This document shows, one piece after another, positions 1-9,115 of a stretch of DNA of 64,000 nt. The DNA is from Hymenobacter cellulosivorans (GTDB taxonomy: Bacteria; Bacteroidota; Bacteroidia; Cytophagales; Hymenobacteraceae), in assembly GCF_022919135.1 (NCBI RefSeq), contig NZ_CP095049.1:5961001-6025000 (forward strand). The letters run 5' to 3'. A program made the position numbers and the translations under genes. The notes under the pieces are model-generated. The model saw only the letters and a list, made by a program, of their open reading frames with translations. It searched no databases and was not told the DNA's origin. Position 1 is the stretch's first letter, and the number at the start of each line of letters is the position of its first letter.

Positions 1-70
1 GGGAAGTATAGCAGAAGCCTACAGATAGTTGTCCGACTGCAGCGTTATCGGGTCACTTGCAGCAGCGGAT

Positions 71-2170
71 TTAGGCTGGCAAATCCACATAGTTGTCAGC
101 AAAGAGTTTAGCTCCACGCACGGCGGAAATAACGCTGCCCCCAGGCAACGACACATCGAAGTAATAGGCGGCCCCCAAGGTTGGGGCTACTTGACGGAAC
201 ACCTCTATTTCGTTGATGTACCACACCACATCGAACGGGTCAGACGCCTGGGCCCGCTCCATTTGAATCCGCATTTTCTGCCCGTTGGTGATAGGGAATT
301 TTGTGCCTCCACTCAACCCCCGCCAGATTTGCACAAAGCCGGTTTCTGTAGCATCCAATGGATAAAAACCAAACTTGATATTGGCGCTAGTGGAGGGACC
401 GGTCCGAGTGCGCGGGACGGGCAAATCATTCATACCAAACTGGAACCCTTTGTCGGCCTCGTTGTATACCGCTTCCACGCCCCCGCGCAGCAAGGAGCCA
501 TCATTCGCTGGGCCGATAGCCTTATTGCTCACCGCGCCGCTGCCGTAGTACACCGATTCATCATCAATGATTACTTCGGTAGGCGAAGGAAAGGTGGCAT
601 TAATAGGGTTCGTGAACGTAAACTCAAAGACCGGCGGGGCTACAGCGTACACCTGCTGCGCAATCTGCTCCAGCACGGGCCGGACGGTGGCTGCCATCAG
701 CACCTGCCCCCGGCGAGCAGGGTGTACCTCATCCTGGAAATAGAACCGGTCAGTGGCCGGCTCCGTGAGTTCGGGAATCAGGTGGCTTTGCGCTACCCGC
801 ACCGGCTTACCCAACTCGGCTTCCAAGGAGGGGCCCAGGGCAACAGCCCACTGCTGGAGCTGCTGGACGTAGGGCAGAATCGGGGTACTGGAGCCCTCGG
901 CTACGCTGGCCGTATTGGTTTGCGTAATCAGCACCGCGCCGCCGCACTCGGGCAAGGCCAGCGCCTGCCGAACCATGTATTCGATGTCGGTCTTGGCCGT
1001 AGCCAGAGCATCATCCAGCGTTACGCCGTTAACAAGGGCGAAGGTCAGGTTATTGACTCCTAGTAAAACCCCGTACAAACAACCATCATACTCACCACTG
1101 GCTACCGCCTGCTGCATTGGGGAAAGAACCCGTTGTGCAAAGAAATTCCGGATCTGCGTGGTGGTAGCCCCGCTGATGGCCGTACCAGCCGGGCCTGTTG
1201 TGGGCGACACGCTCATGGACGTGTCCAGGGCGTCCCATGTAGCGTTCATCTGTCCCGCGTAGCCCTCGCCCGCGTTGAGCCCATACTCGGCCGTTTGGCT
1301 GTCGCCGCTGAGGAATGCCAGCAGGTTTTTATCACCCGTGTAGGCCGAGGTCAACGCCAGCACGGTGAAGGGCTTGGTTACCGTTGTGCCGCCTATGGTC
1401 AGGCTGGCCGTGCCTGCCCCGCTTGGCGCTCCAACGGGCACGGCCGCAGTGATGGCTGTGTTGCTCCAGGTCAGCACATCAAAATTGACCGCACCAATTT
1501 TCAGTGTACTTGTATTCTGGGTAGCGCCAAAGTTGCTCCCCTGAAATACGACCCGTCGGGCCTGCTGGCCGCTGGTGGGCGTGGCCGTATTAAGGGCCAG
1601 CACTGGAGCCGGCGCGGCATTCACCGTCACCAACACATCGTCGGTTTTGGTAGCACCAGCCGTGTCTGTTACCGTCAGGCGGAACTGATAGACTCCGGCT
1701 ACCAAGTTAGACACAACCGGCTGGGCTACAGCGCTGGGAACGCCAGTGGCCGTGTTTGGGCCCGTTATCTGCTTCCAGGCATAAGTTACAGACCCTTCTG
1801 CGTCGGAGCCAGAGCCCTGCAATACGACCGAATTGGAGGGCAGCGTGAGCGTAGTATCGGCCCCAGCGTTGGCCACAGGCAGCGTGTTTTCCGGCGCGGT
1901 AGCAACGCCGAAGATGATTTCAAAGGTTGCTGGAATCGTGTAGTTGGGTGTCGATGAACTGGAATGAATCCAGTAGCCAGAGCCAGGAACGAACTGAGCT
2001 AAGGTTCCCCCGTTGCTGGCTACGCCAAAGGATTGCATGCTGGCACCGGTGCTATTGCTCGGTGCCCAAATGCGCAGCACATTTCCGGCCAGCCAAGACA
2101 GGCCGGAAATGTTGAGGTTGCCGCCGCCATTGAAGCGGACAAAGGTGTGCTGTCGAGTAATCTGTGGCAT
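71..2170 (-). CDS. Phage tail fibre/spike with PKD, IPT/TIG and SGNH hydrolase domains
   Basis: This 699-residue protein is probably the receptor-binding or surface-degrading fibre. Residues 95-185 look like a PKD/REJ-type beta domain and 190-270 like an IPT/TIG domain. Residues 280-505 carry SGNH-hydrolase landmarks: GDSQT (block I, Ser at about 291), GVNN (block III, 371-374) and DEVHP (block V Asp480/His483). The last 190 residues resemble a lectin-like jelly roll. An SGNH enzyme here would deacylate host surface glycans during adsorption, which is an inference. It is the last late gene visible and lies 11 bases after the preceding gene. Confidence 0.85.
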   Translation of the reverse strand: MPQITRQHTFVRFNGGGNLNISGLSWLAGNVLRIWAPSNSTGASMQSFGVASNGGTLAQFVPGSGYWIHSSSSTPNYTIPATFEIIFGVATAPENTLPVANAGADTTLTLPSNSVVLQGSGSDAEGSVTYAWKQITGPNTATGVPSAVAQPVVSNLVAGVYQFRLTVTDTAGATKTDDVLVTVNAAPAPVLALNTATPTSGQQARRVVFQGSNFGATQNTSTLKIGAVNFDVLTWSNTAITAAVPVGAPSGAGTASLTIGGTTVTKPFTVLALTSAYTGDKNLLAFLSGDSQTAEYGLNAGEGYAGQMNATWDALDTSMSVSPTTGPAGTAISGATTTQIRNFFAQRVLSPMQQAVASGEYDGCLYGVLLGVNNLTFALVNGVTLDDALATAKTDIEYMVRQALALPECGGAVLITQTNTASVAEGSSTPILPYVQQLQQWAVALGPSLEAELGKPVRVAQSHLIPELTEPATDRFYFQDEVHPARRGQVLMAATVRPVLEQIAQQVYAVAPPVFEFTFTNPINATFPSPTEVIIDDESVYYGSGAVSNKAIGPANDGSLLRGGVEAVYNEADKGFQFGMNDLPVPRTRTGPSTSANIKFGFYPLDATETGFVQIWRGLSGGTKFPITNGQKMRIQMERAQASDPFDVVWYINEIEVFRQVAPTLGAAYYFDVSLPGGSVISAVRGAKLFADNYVDLPA

Positions 2171-2181
2171 ACTAAGAACCG

Positions 2182-3198
2182 TTAGCGGCTTCCGTTGATG
2201 AAGGTGGTTTCGTAGCGCTGGCCGTCGGCGCCGAAGAAGGAAAGGCCCTGGCCGGCATACTCCCCAGGCATGTCGAAGTAGGAGGCGGGGCCACCGCCAA
2301 GCGTGACGACCATACTGATGGGTGCCGCATTGGCACCTGGGATAGCATTGAATAGCGCCCGAACAGTGCTAGAACCCGGCGAGAAAGCGATGCCCGCCGC
2401 TTCCCGGATGCTGTCATTTACCTCCGTGTTGTAGTTAGGTGGCGGCACCGTGCACACGATGGCCGCCAAGGCCTCGTCTTTAGCAGCCGCCAGGCCTGCA
2501 GCATTCGCGTTGGGCTGCGTATCACCGGTGGCCGTGTTGTTGGTCCGGGTAATAGCCTGAAAGGAGGTAGTGCCGGCACCGCACTTGGTGTCGATATCGA
2601 CCTGGGTCACCGTGTAGCTCTGCGGCATCGAGGTATAGACCGTGGGCGCGGCTGGGCCCGTAAAGGCTTGCGCGTTGCTGACGGCCCCGCCGGCGGGACG
2701 TGCACCGCTGGCCGTCACGCGGGCACTGACCTCGCCGATGGCATACGCCGCGCTCAGGCCTGGATAGTACACCCGCCCGTTCTGCACGTAGGCCGTATTC
2801 CGAACCGTGTAGACGGCCGTGGATCCGGTGCGCAATTCGTAGTCCGATGCGCTGTCGAAGCCCCCCACCAGGTTGTGGGAAAAGGTATTGCCTACATCAT
2901 CCACCAGCGCACCCGTAGGTGCCGCTGGCTGGGTAATGAACAGGCCCGTGGTGATGATGCCCAGCACGTACGCGTTCAATCCGGCCTGCGTGGTGAAAGC
3001 CGGATGCTGGCCGTACTGGTTGGCGGTAATGGGCGTAAAGGAGCTGGGTATCGTTGGAATTTCGGTGCCGAGTGCGGCCGAGTCGATGAGGGCATCAAAG
3101 AGCCGAATCAGCTCCTGGCCCCGGGTTACGTCCGTAGGACCACCGGCCACCACCTTGATGACGATTCGGGCTAGTTGTTTGAGTTGCGCGCGGGTCAT
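2182..3198 (-). CDS. Phage structural protein, DUF5977-like segment
   Basis: This 338-residue protein has no signal peptide. The N-terminal 40 residues are helical and charged. A middle segment (about residues 195-245) has a Cys, a beta-rich stretch and an Ala-rich NAAGLAAAKDEA run, resembling the DUF5977 module common in Bacteroidota surface and phage proteins. It lies between the connector gene and the fibre gene, so a virion or fibre-associated role is likely. No enzyme motif was seen. Confidence 0.7.
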   Translation of the reverse strand: MTRAQLKQLARIVIKVVAGGPTDVTRGQELIRLFDALIDSAALGTEIPTIPSSFTPITANQYGQHPAFTTQAGLNAYVLGIITTGLFITQPAAPTGALVDDVGNTFSHNLVGGFDSASDYELRTGSTAVYTVRNTAYVQNGRVYYPGLSAAYAIGEVSARVTASGARPAGGAVSNAQAFTGPAAPTVYTSMPQSYTVTQVDIDTKCGAGTTSFQAITRTNNTATGDTQPNANAAGLAAAKDEALAAIVCTVPPPNYNTEVNDSIREAAGIAFSPGSSTVRALFNAIPGANAAPISMVVTLGGGPASYFDMPGEYAGQGLSFFGADGQRYETTFINGSR

Positions 3199-3207
3199 GG
3201 GGCAGCG

Positions 3208-3768
3208 TTACACGGCGAAGGTTTTCAAGCCGCCCCGACCGGGGCGACGGCGGGCTGAGGCGCCGCAGATAGTGGGTGCTGTGGCCGGGCGGAAGGCTCG
3301 CAAGGCGGCCTGCAGGCGACCTATATACAGGTTGCGCTCGGCTTCTACATCGGCCTTGAGCTCAGCACGACGGGCGGCGGAAATAGGCTGATTACTGCCA
3401 TCAGACAGTGTTTCCACTCCATTCTGGGTGATGTGGGTGCCGTGCCAGAGGATCATGCGGCGGAAGGTTTCCGTAGCCAGTAGCGGCCGGATAAAGCCAG
3501 CCCAGAGCGCTGCCAGCTTATCCTCGTCCCAGCTCGTGGCCGGCGGCGCGGCCAGGAACTCGGCCGGGTCCACCTCAATGCCGGGAAACTCACTGGTGCC
3601 GTTGCCCAGATTGCGCTCCAGCCCGGCCCACTCCTGGGCCGTGAGCAGCGGGCGCACGTCAAAAGTCTGGGCCTTGCCGATGTAGGGATTTACCAGCTCG
3701 TCACTGATGTTGGTGCTGACGGGCCAGAACTCGGGCAGGTCGTACTTGGTGATTAGCAGCTGGCTCAT
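3208..3768 (-). CDS. Head-tail connector-like protein (DUF6712-like)
   Basis: This 186-residue protein has an N-terminal half typical of phage connector or head-completion proteins of Bacteroidota prophages (DUF6712-like): a YIGKAQTFDVRPLL segment followed by a helical C-terminal half. The start ATG overlaps the portal stop by four bases, indicating translational coupling. The C-terminus is Arg-rich (RRRPGRGG). The assignment rests on pattern recognition and position next to the portal. Confidence 0.7.
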   Translation of the reverse strand: MSQLLITKYDLPEFWPVSTNISDELVNPYIGKAQTFDVRPLLTAQEWAGLERNLGNGTSEFPGIEVDPAEFLAAPPATSWDEDKLAALWAGFIRPLLATETFRRMILWHGTHITQNGVETLSDGSNQPISAARRAELKADVEAERNLYIGRLQAALRAFRPATAPTICGASARRRPGRGGLKTFAV

Positions 3769-5213
3769 GACTTGGGACGGGGCGTGGTGGATGCCTCGGC
3801 GGCCAAGGCCTCGGCCTTACTGCCTTCCAGATTGATGAGTGCACGGATTTCGGCGCTGGTCATTTCGCTGACCGCTTTGGTGGCTAGCAGCGGAGACATC
3901 ACGTTCAGCGCCTTGAGCGTTTTCTGGGCCTGGGTATCTTCCAGTGCCGAGAGTTTGGGCAAGCCACCGAAGGAGCGGATTTCGTCATCCGTCATTTTCT
4001 CGGCCACTACTGGGTCGATGTACTCCACGGGGTTGAGCGGCTTTACCGTCCAGTCCGTCACCTCGGGATAGAAGTAAGCCAGCGGGCTGGTGATGGTAGC
4101 GCGGGCCGGCTCCACGGTCAGGTTGAAGAGCTTGATGCTGTTGACGATTTGCTGGTTGTTGCCCAGCAGGCCGGGTTCGGCCACACCGATAAGCACCGGC
4201 GGCACGCCCATGTGCCGGCACACGAAGCCGGTGATGCGGCCCCGCATATCGGTCAGGCCCTTGGAGTTGGGGCCCTTGTCGATGAACTGCAGCACGGGCA
4301 CCTCTTCTTTCGTCTCGGCTACGGATACGCCCACGCTGGCCTCCGTTTCGCTGCCCTTCAGCGCCTTGATGGTGGCCTTGGCGGCCTTCAAATCGGGGGA
4401 CTCGATCATGGGCGCATCGTCCAACGTCTGGCCTGGGCCGGGCACGAAGTCCGGATCGGGGTAGTCGTCGAACTTCTTGCCGATGAGTGTCCACCAGGCA
4501 TCCGGAAAAAACCCGTTCTTGGCCTGCTTGCGGTCAAATTTGGCCAGGGCGGCATCCGTTTCCAGGTCCTCTTTGCCGGCGTAGTAACCCGGTACCGGGT
4601 ACTGGGTGCGGCCCGGACGGGCTTCGAAGGAAAACAGCAGGTGGCCCCAGTACCCCCCCTCCGACTGCACGGCGGCCAACACCTGCTGGGCAATTTCTTC
4701 CTCGCTGGCCAGCGGGTTATAGGGCAAATACACCCGGTTGTCAGCCGCAGCGTTCTTGCCCTCGGCCCGGCCATAGTTGATGATGTAGCGCCCGCCCCCA
4801 TCTTTTTCCCGGCGCAGACAGTCGGCGGGCTCTACGTAGAGGTCCCCGCGCTGGCCGCCGTAGGTAAAGCGCATCACCAAAGCCACGCCCAGGCCTAGGG
4901 CCGCATAGTGCTTGGCCTCGGCCAAAATGTCGTTGAGCGTCTGCTCGTCGTTGGCCCGCATCCGGGCCGTGGCCTCCGCGGCAAAGCCTTTGCCGCCGAT
5001 GAACTGCGCTAGGCGCGTGGCGCAGGCCTCGGCCGTGCCCGAGTCGTAGACCACGCGCAGGCATTCCTGGGGCAGGGTGTCGCCGGCGCCCCACGCTACT
5101 AGTTTAAGCTTTTCCGGAGTGCCGCCGGTGGGCGCCGCCGGCGCATGCAGCACCGAAGACGGGGCACCAACGCGCAGCAGGGCAACGGTTGAAGTAAGGC
5201 GGCGCTTAGCCAT
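3765..5213 (-). CDS. Phage portal protein
   Basis: This 482-residue protein has the normal length for a siphovirus portal. The segment GFVCRHMGVPPVLIGV (about residues 330-345), followed by a long helix containing NNQQIVNSIKLFNL, matches the clip and stem region seen across portal families. The C-terminal 80 residues are helical, as in portal crown domains. The portal forms the dodecameric DNA channel at the capsid vertex. Unusually it is transcribed after the capsid gene rather than straight after terminase. An intrinsic terminator-like hairpin lies just upstream (5241-5270). Confidence 0.8.
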   Translation of the reverse strand: MAKRRLTSTVALLRVGAPSSVLHAPAAPTGGTPEKLKLVAWGAGDTLPQECLRVVYDSGTAEACATRLAQFIGGKGFAAEATARMRANDEQTLNDILAEAKHYAALGLGVALVMRFTYGGQRGDLYVEPADCLRREKDGGGRYIINYGRAEGKNAAADNRVYLPYNPLASEEEIAQQVLAAVQSEGGYWGHLLFSFEARPGRTQYPVPGYYAGKEDLETDAALAKFDRKQAKNGFFPDAWWTLIGKKFDDYPDPDFVPGPGQTLDDAPMIESPDLKAAKATIKALKGSETEASVGVSVAETKEEVPVLQFIDKGPNSKGLTDMRGRITGFVCRHMGVPPVLIGVAEPGLLGNNQQIVNSIKLFNLTVEPARATITSPLAYFYPEVTDWTVKPLNPVEYIDPVVAEKMTDDEIRSFGGLPKLSALEDTQAQKTLKALNVMSPLLATKAVSEMTSAEIRALINLEGSKAEALAAEASTTPRPKS

Positions 5214-5240
5214 CAGATAGCAAGGATTAAAGAAGAAAAA

Positions 5241-5270
5241 AGCCCGCTACTTTGGGTAGCAGCGGGCTTT
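5241..5270 (-). terminator. Stem-loop terminator between portal and upstream phage gene
   Basis: AGCCCGCT at 5241-5248 pairs with AGCGGGCT at 5261-5268, with an inner GCTAC/GTAGC alternative. Runs of A on the left and T on the right flank the stem, so it could terminate on either strand. It sits within the head gene cluster and could reduce portal expression relative to capsid. Confidence 0.65.
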
Positions 5271-5292
5271 TCAAGGGACGGGGCAGGCGGGT

Positions 5293-5847
5293 TTAGTCGC
5301 GGGACTCGGCCTGCTCCTTTTCTTTGGCATCAATGGCCTCCTGCAGCTGGGCAATGGTCAGCTTCTCGTCGGCGTCAACCCCATGCAGCTCCTTATAGCG
5401 GGCCTGGTAATCGGCTTTCTTCGGCTTGGGAGCCGCCTCGGCAGCAGCTTCGGCCTCCAGGGGCTTACCGTTCTTCAGGAAGGCATGCGGGAAGCCCTGA
5501 CTGATGAAGAACTCAGCGTCCTTATCCGTCAGGTTTTCGGCCGTGACGGCCTTGTTGTAGGACTCGTGCACGAATTGCTCGTTTTCGTAGCCGGGGGCTA
5601 TGGTGTAGATGGACTTTTCCACGGTTTCAGGAAATAAAAAGCGGATGGATTGGCGCTCGTGGGCCTGCAACAGGTCGACGTAGCCTTGAAAATTGCAACT
5701 GGTGCAGCCTGCGGCCGACTGGCCGGTGATCTGCTCATAGAGCTGATGCAGCTCCTGGGTCTGTTCCCGGGTGCGGCGCTTGGTGGCTGAGTGGTTGAGC
5801 CAGGTCTGCACCCGGCCCAGGAGCTCGGCGGTGTAGTTGACAGCCAC
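5293..5847 (-). CDS. Phage protein of unknown function, C-terminal LEM/HeH-like helices
   Basis: This is a 184-residue acidic protein between the portal and a putative tail-tube gene. Residues 48-53 hold a CTSC pair. The middle part (TDKDAEFFISQGFPHAFLKNG) resembles a short head or tail completion domain. A Lys/Ala-rich linker leads to a C-terminal helix-turn-helix with TIAQLQEAIDAKE, similar to HeH/LEM-type helices. A virion-assembly role is inferred from position only. Confidence 0.6.
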   Translation of the reverse strand: MAVNYTAELLGRVQTWLNHSATKRRTREQTQELHQLYEQITGQSAAGCTSCNFQGYVDLLQAHERQSIRFLFPETVEKSIYTIAPGYENEQFVHESYNKAVTAENLTDKDAEFFISQGFPHAFLKNGKPLEAEAAAEAAPKPKKADYQARYKELHGVDADEKLTIAQLQEAIDAKEKEQAESRD

Positions 5848-5850
5848 GGC

Positions 5851-6438
5851 TTAGACGTCGGCTTCGACGAGGGCGTCCAGATAGGCCCGGGAGGCGGCGA
5901 GCTGGGTTTCGCTGCCCGTGATGGGCGCCTGAAAGAACATCGGGAACGAGGGTTCCTTGCCGGTCAGCGTGGTTTTCATCACGTTGTTGTCGTCAGTCAG
6001 CAGGGTACCGGTGCCGTCTTCACCGGTGCTGGTTTCGTTGCCGAAGGCCTTGAAGTACACCCGAATGTCGCCCGAGGCCAGCTCCTGAAACACCACCTTG
6101 CTGCCGGCCGCCAGAAACTGCTCCAGTGCCGTCAGCCCGTTCTGATCTTGGTAGCTGTACTCCTGCACCAGGGTCTGCTCCACCTCGGTGCTGCCGTTCT
6201 CGCTGGTGGTAGACTTGTGCGTGCCATTGCCCTTTTTGGGCCGGCCCACGGCCTTGATGCCTTTCTCGCCGGTCTTGAGCGTGAAGCCCGACAGGGCCCC
6301 GGTGGTACCGTTACGGGTTTCGGCCCCGGTGAACTGGTCGAGTTGGAATACCCAGCTCGTGCGGTTGATGCCGCCAGCCTTGGGGCAGGCCTTGCTGGCT
6401 ACGTTCTTGGAAATGCGGTTGCAGATGTCGACTGCCAT
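5851..6438 (-). CDS. Phage structural protein, possible tail-tube protein
   Basis: This 195-residue beta-rich protein starts with a Cys-containing helix (ICNRISKNVASKACPKAGG). Its composition is Thr/Gly rich, and it ends soon after an NVMKTTLTGKEPSFP segment, with charge and size in the range of major tail or decoration proteins. It directly follows the capsid gene in transcription order. Tail tube is one option; a capsid decoration protein is the other. Confidence 0.55.
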   Translation of the reverse strand: MAVDICNRISKNVASKACPKAGGINRTSWVFQLDQFTGAETRNGTTGALSGFTLKTGEKGIKAVGRPKKGNGTHKSTTSENGSTEVEQTLVQEYSYQDQNGLTALEQFLAAGSKVVFQELASGDIRVYFKAFGNETSTGEDGTGTLLTDDNNVMKTTLTGKEPSFPMFFQAPITGSETQLAASRAYLDALVEADV

Positions 6439-6462
6439 GATGGGGGCTGCTAAGGGGTAAGG

Positions 6463-6485
6463 GCCTCGGCCAGCGGAGCCGAGGC
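6463..6485. other. Intergenic stem-loop after capsid gene
   Basis: GCCTCGGC at 6463-6470 and GCCGAGGC at 6478-6485 form a perfect 8-bp stem with a 7-base loop in the gap between capsid and the next gene. There is no T-tract, so an mRNA-stabilising or processing hairpin is more likely than a terminator. Confidence 0.45.
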
Positions 6486-6516
6486 GGAGTGGACGAAGGC
6501 GCCGAAGCCGGCTGCC

Positions 6517-7617
6517 CTAGATGCTGAAGGCCGTCAACACGTCGAAGCCAAAGCCGGCCCCGAGCCGGTACTTGACCCGGGTGCGGTTGAACTCGGTGTT
6601 GATGTCGTACCAGAACTTGACCTCGGCCATATCCGACTCTAGGTCAGTGGCAAACACTAGGTTTTCGCGCACCGTGTAGATGGCTACGAAGGGCGACTGG
6701 GCCGCAAAGTCCGCTTTCATCCACTTGTACCAGGGCTTGAACTCAATAAGCTCGATGCCCTCGTAGGTCAGGCGCTGGCCGTTGCTGCCGGCGATGATGC
6801 TCAGTTTGGTTTCGTCGGTGGCGTTGCCCGCTACCAGGGCCCGGTAGGCCTTGCGCACGAAGCGGTAGAAAATGGAGTCGACGTAGAACGCCTTCTGGTC
6901 GTCGTCCTGCTCCTGCAGCTCGTCGGCGCAGTTTTCGTAGAGGTCTTCGAGCACGGCCAGCACCAGGGTCGGGTCGGCCTTCATGGCGGCCAGGCTGGGA
7001 ATGGCCATGCCCTTGTAGACGGTGCCGGCAATGCCTTTGGCCAGCAGCTTCTTGCGAATGCCGTCGGTCTGGTTGTAGTTCACGTCGTCCGAGGCTCGGT
7101 CCCCGAGCATCCAGATGCGCAGCGCATCCTTGTAGGTCACGCCCGACACTTCGCCGCCGATGACGGGCTCGATGGCCAGGTCCAGGGCGGCGGCATCGGC
7201 CGCGTCGAGCTGTTCGCCGTTGAGGGCTTTGCGCACGATGGCTTCAATACCGGTACCCTCCAGGTTGTTGTCCTCGGCATGGCCGGCTTTGAGCGTGGCC
7301 TCCAGCACCGACTCGGTGTAGTCGCTGGCGCATTCTTCGAGCTTGATTTCCACCGGGTCGACGGTAATCTGGTTTTTCACCATCTTGAGCAACGTACCCG
7401 TGGGCGTGAACGGACCGCACCCCGAGTCCCGGCGCGTTACTTTCTCATTGGCCAGAATACCAATGGTGGTAGCGCCCCGCTTGACGCCTTCCTTGACCAG
7501 GATACCGAGTTCAAGCAGGAAGGGCACTTTGGCGGCAGGATAAATTAGCAGGGAAGCGGGCTGGCCCTGGGTTGCTGCCGAGCCGCCAACGATAAGGGGT
7601 CTTTCAAAAAACGGCAT
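6517..7617 (-). CDS. Major capsid protein (putative)
   Basis: This 366-residue protein follows the ClpP-like protease/scaffold gene at a 67-base gap, which is the usual place of the major capsid protein. It has the mixed alpha/beta, acidic composition of such proteins, with an N-terminal arm followed by a long central domain and a compact C-terminal beta segment (residues 290-366). No enzyme motif is present. The call rests on position, size and composition. Confidence 0.7.
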   Translation of the reverse strand: MPFFERPLIVGGSAATQGQPASLLIYPAAKVPFLLELGILVKEGVKRGATTIGILANEKVTRRDSGCGPFTPTGTLLKMVKNQITVDPVEIKLEECASDYTESVLEATLKAGHAEDNNLEGTGIEAIVRKALNGEQLDAADAAALDLAIEPVIGGEVSGVTYKDALRIWMLGDRASDDVNYNQTDGIRKKLLAKGIAGTVYKGMAIPSLAAMKADPTLVLAVLEDLYENCADELQEQDDDQKAFYVDSIFYRFVRKAYRALVAGNATDETKLSIIAGSNGQRLTYEGIELIEFKPWYKWMKADFAAQSPFVAIYTVRENLVFATDLESDMAEVKFWYDINTEFNRTRVKYRLGAGFGFDVLTAFSI

Positions 7618-7684
7618 GGTCGTCTTCGTGAGTGGTAGAGAAAATGAGTCGGCGGGCCGACCTGGTTACTTATGAAAAAGGCAG

Positions 7685-8284
7685 CTAGTCTTTGGCCGCG
7701 GTAGCGCCGGAGAGCACGCCGCGGGCCTTGGGTTTTGCCGGATTCTTGACATCCCCCTGGGGACTGCCGGCCACCTGCGCGCGGGGCTTGGGCGTGGGCG
7801 GCACGACCTTGCTAAAGGCCGTTACCTTGCCTTCCATGGCGTCGAGCCGGGTTACCAGCGGGCCCAGGGCGGCCGTGATGGCAGCGGTCAGGGTCTCGGT
7901 GCTGGCCGCAGGAGTTTCGGTCTCGTCTTCTGCCGTGGCCTCGGTGATGTCCGTTACAACGCCACCGGCTACGGTAATCACGCGTCTATCCTCGGCCTCG
8001 TACTCGCCGTCATCGGTGGGCACGGTCAGGGCCTCGTCGTTGAACACGGCCGAGTCGAGAGCCGGCACGCCGTCGGTGTAGAGCGTGCCGGCCCCGTCGG
8101 CCAGCACGGTACCCACAGCTTCGGCCGTTACCTCGGCGGTTTCGCCAGCACTTTCGATGGTGGCCTTTACACCTAGCTTTTTGGCAAAAGCAAGTACAGC
8201 GGCGGCATTGGCTTGCTGCTCAGCAGTGGGAGCAGAAGACTTTTGGCCTACTGCCTTGGTAATCGGAATGACGTTTTTAGTCAT
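7685..8284 (-). other. Candidate nested scaffold reading frame within the protease gene
   Basis: An in-frame ATG at 8284 begins MTKNVIPITKAVG, exactly after the basic linker and before the acidic scaffold-like part. The resulting 199-residue protein would match the C/Nu3 arrangement of phage lambda, in which scaffold is made from an internal start. Only the position of the codon and the domain boundary support this. Confidence 0.35.
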
Positions 8285-8992
8285 GGGTTTAGGGGAAGCG
8301 TTAGCGGCGGGCCGTTTGGCAGCCGCCTTGGGTGTAGGCTTAGTGAGGGCACGAATGGTGCGCTTATCGGCGCGGGCGACGATGTCCGCGAACTTGGCGC
8401 GGCGGGCGCTGGCCTGCGCCGTGGTAGCAGCAGGCGTATTTTTGGGAGCCAGCGGTAGTACTGTGGTGACCAGGCCCAGCGCCAGCGCCTCGTCGGCGGT
8501 GAACCAAGTGTCTTTGCTCATCCACTCCTCGACGACTGCTACTGGCTGGCCCGTGCGGGCCACGTACACATTGCGCAAGATGTTGTGCAGGTCAGAGAGC
8601 TGCTTTAGGCCCGAGGTAGCTTCTCGCACGGTGCCGCCGGCGTAGCCACTGGGGCCGTGCACGAGTACTTGGGCGGTCTGCTCAATTTCCACCACGTCGC
8701 CCACCAGCGGAATCACCGAGCCCATGCTGGCGGCCAGCGACAGGATGCGGGTGCGAATCGGCAGACCGAGCCCCTTCAGGTAGTTGTAGATTTCCAGGCC
8801 GTGGGTAACGGAGCCTCCGAAGCAGGTACCGATTTCCAGGCAAATGCTGGTCACCTCCATTCCATCATACTGGGCCCACTCGAGGGCCATGCGCACGTCG
8901 TCCGCATTGGTGGCCCACTCAAACTCACCGGTTTCCCAATTCCACTCGGATTTGCCGATGTATTCGCGGATAGGAATGAGCAGTTCAGCCAT
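7685..8992 (-). CDS. ClpP-like head maturation protease fused to scaffold-like C-terminal part
   Basis: The start is the ATG at 8992, giving 435 residues; an upstream in-frame ATG at 9052 is less likely. The N-terminal 170 residues are an S14 (ClpP) fold with a visible triad: Ser in LAASMGSV (about residue 89), His in HGPSGYAGG (about 112) and Asp in KDTWFTADEA (about 161). A basic linker rich in K, A and P follows. The C-terminal 200 residues are acidic and coiled, as in phage scaffolds, with a DGEYEAEDRRVITV module. It probably cleaves scaffold and capsid during prohead maturation. An internal ATG at 8284 could give scaffold alone. Confidence 0.85.
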   Translation of the reverse strand: MAELLIPIREYIGKSEWNWETGEFEWATNADDVRMALEWAQYDGMEVTSICLEIGTCFGGSVTHGLEIYNYLKGLGLPIRTRILSLAASMGSVIPLVGDVVEIEQTAQVLVHGPSGYAGGTVREATSGLKQLSDLHNILRNVYVARTGQPVAVVEEWMSKDTWFTADEALALGLVTTVLPLAPKNTPAATTAQASARRAKFADIVARADKRTIRALTKPTPKAAAKRPAANASPKPMTKNVIPITKAVGQKSSAPTAEQQANAAAVLAFAKKLGVKATIESAGETAEVTAEAVGTVLADGAGTLYTDGVPALDSAVFNDEALTVPTDDGEYEAEDRRVITVAGGVVTDITEATAEDETETPAASTETLTAAITAALGPLVTRLDAMEGKVTAFSKVVPPTPKPRAQVAGSPQGDVKNPAKPKARGVLSGATAAKD

Positions 8993-9080
8993 AGTGCAAC
9001 AGCCCTGATTGTGTGCTGTGCAACAAAAGAGGGGAAGCCCTACCGCTCCCACCGAATTGTGCCGGTAACTTCCCGGTAGA

Positions 9081-9101
9081 ATGCCGGCCCTATCCCGGCA
9101 T
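9081..9101. promoter_or_regulatory. Palindrome upstream of the ribbon-helix-helix gene
   Basis: ATGCCGG at 9081-9087 and CCGGCAT at 9095-9101 are a 7-bp inverted repeat with a 7-base spacer, 14 bases before the small ribbon-helix-helix gene. It lies in the divergent gap to the protease gene. The size fits an operator for a dimeric repressor. Confidence 0.4.
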
Positions 9102-9115
9102 ACTGGATGTTGCCA

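Noticed and set aside
29..1063. Long + strand open frame opposite the tail fibre
   Set aside because: It mirrors the fibre gene, has a basic, His/Arg-rich composition and no domain; it is a shadow of GC-rich coding on the other strand.
4149..4898. + strand 249-codon frame opposite the portal
   Set aside because: The portal frame has real structure and motifs; the opposite frame has His/Gly/Arg-biased composition typical of antisense frames.
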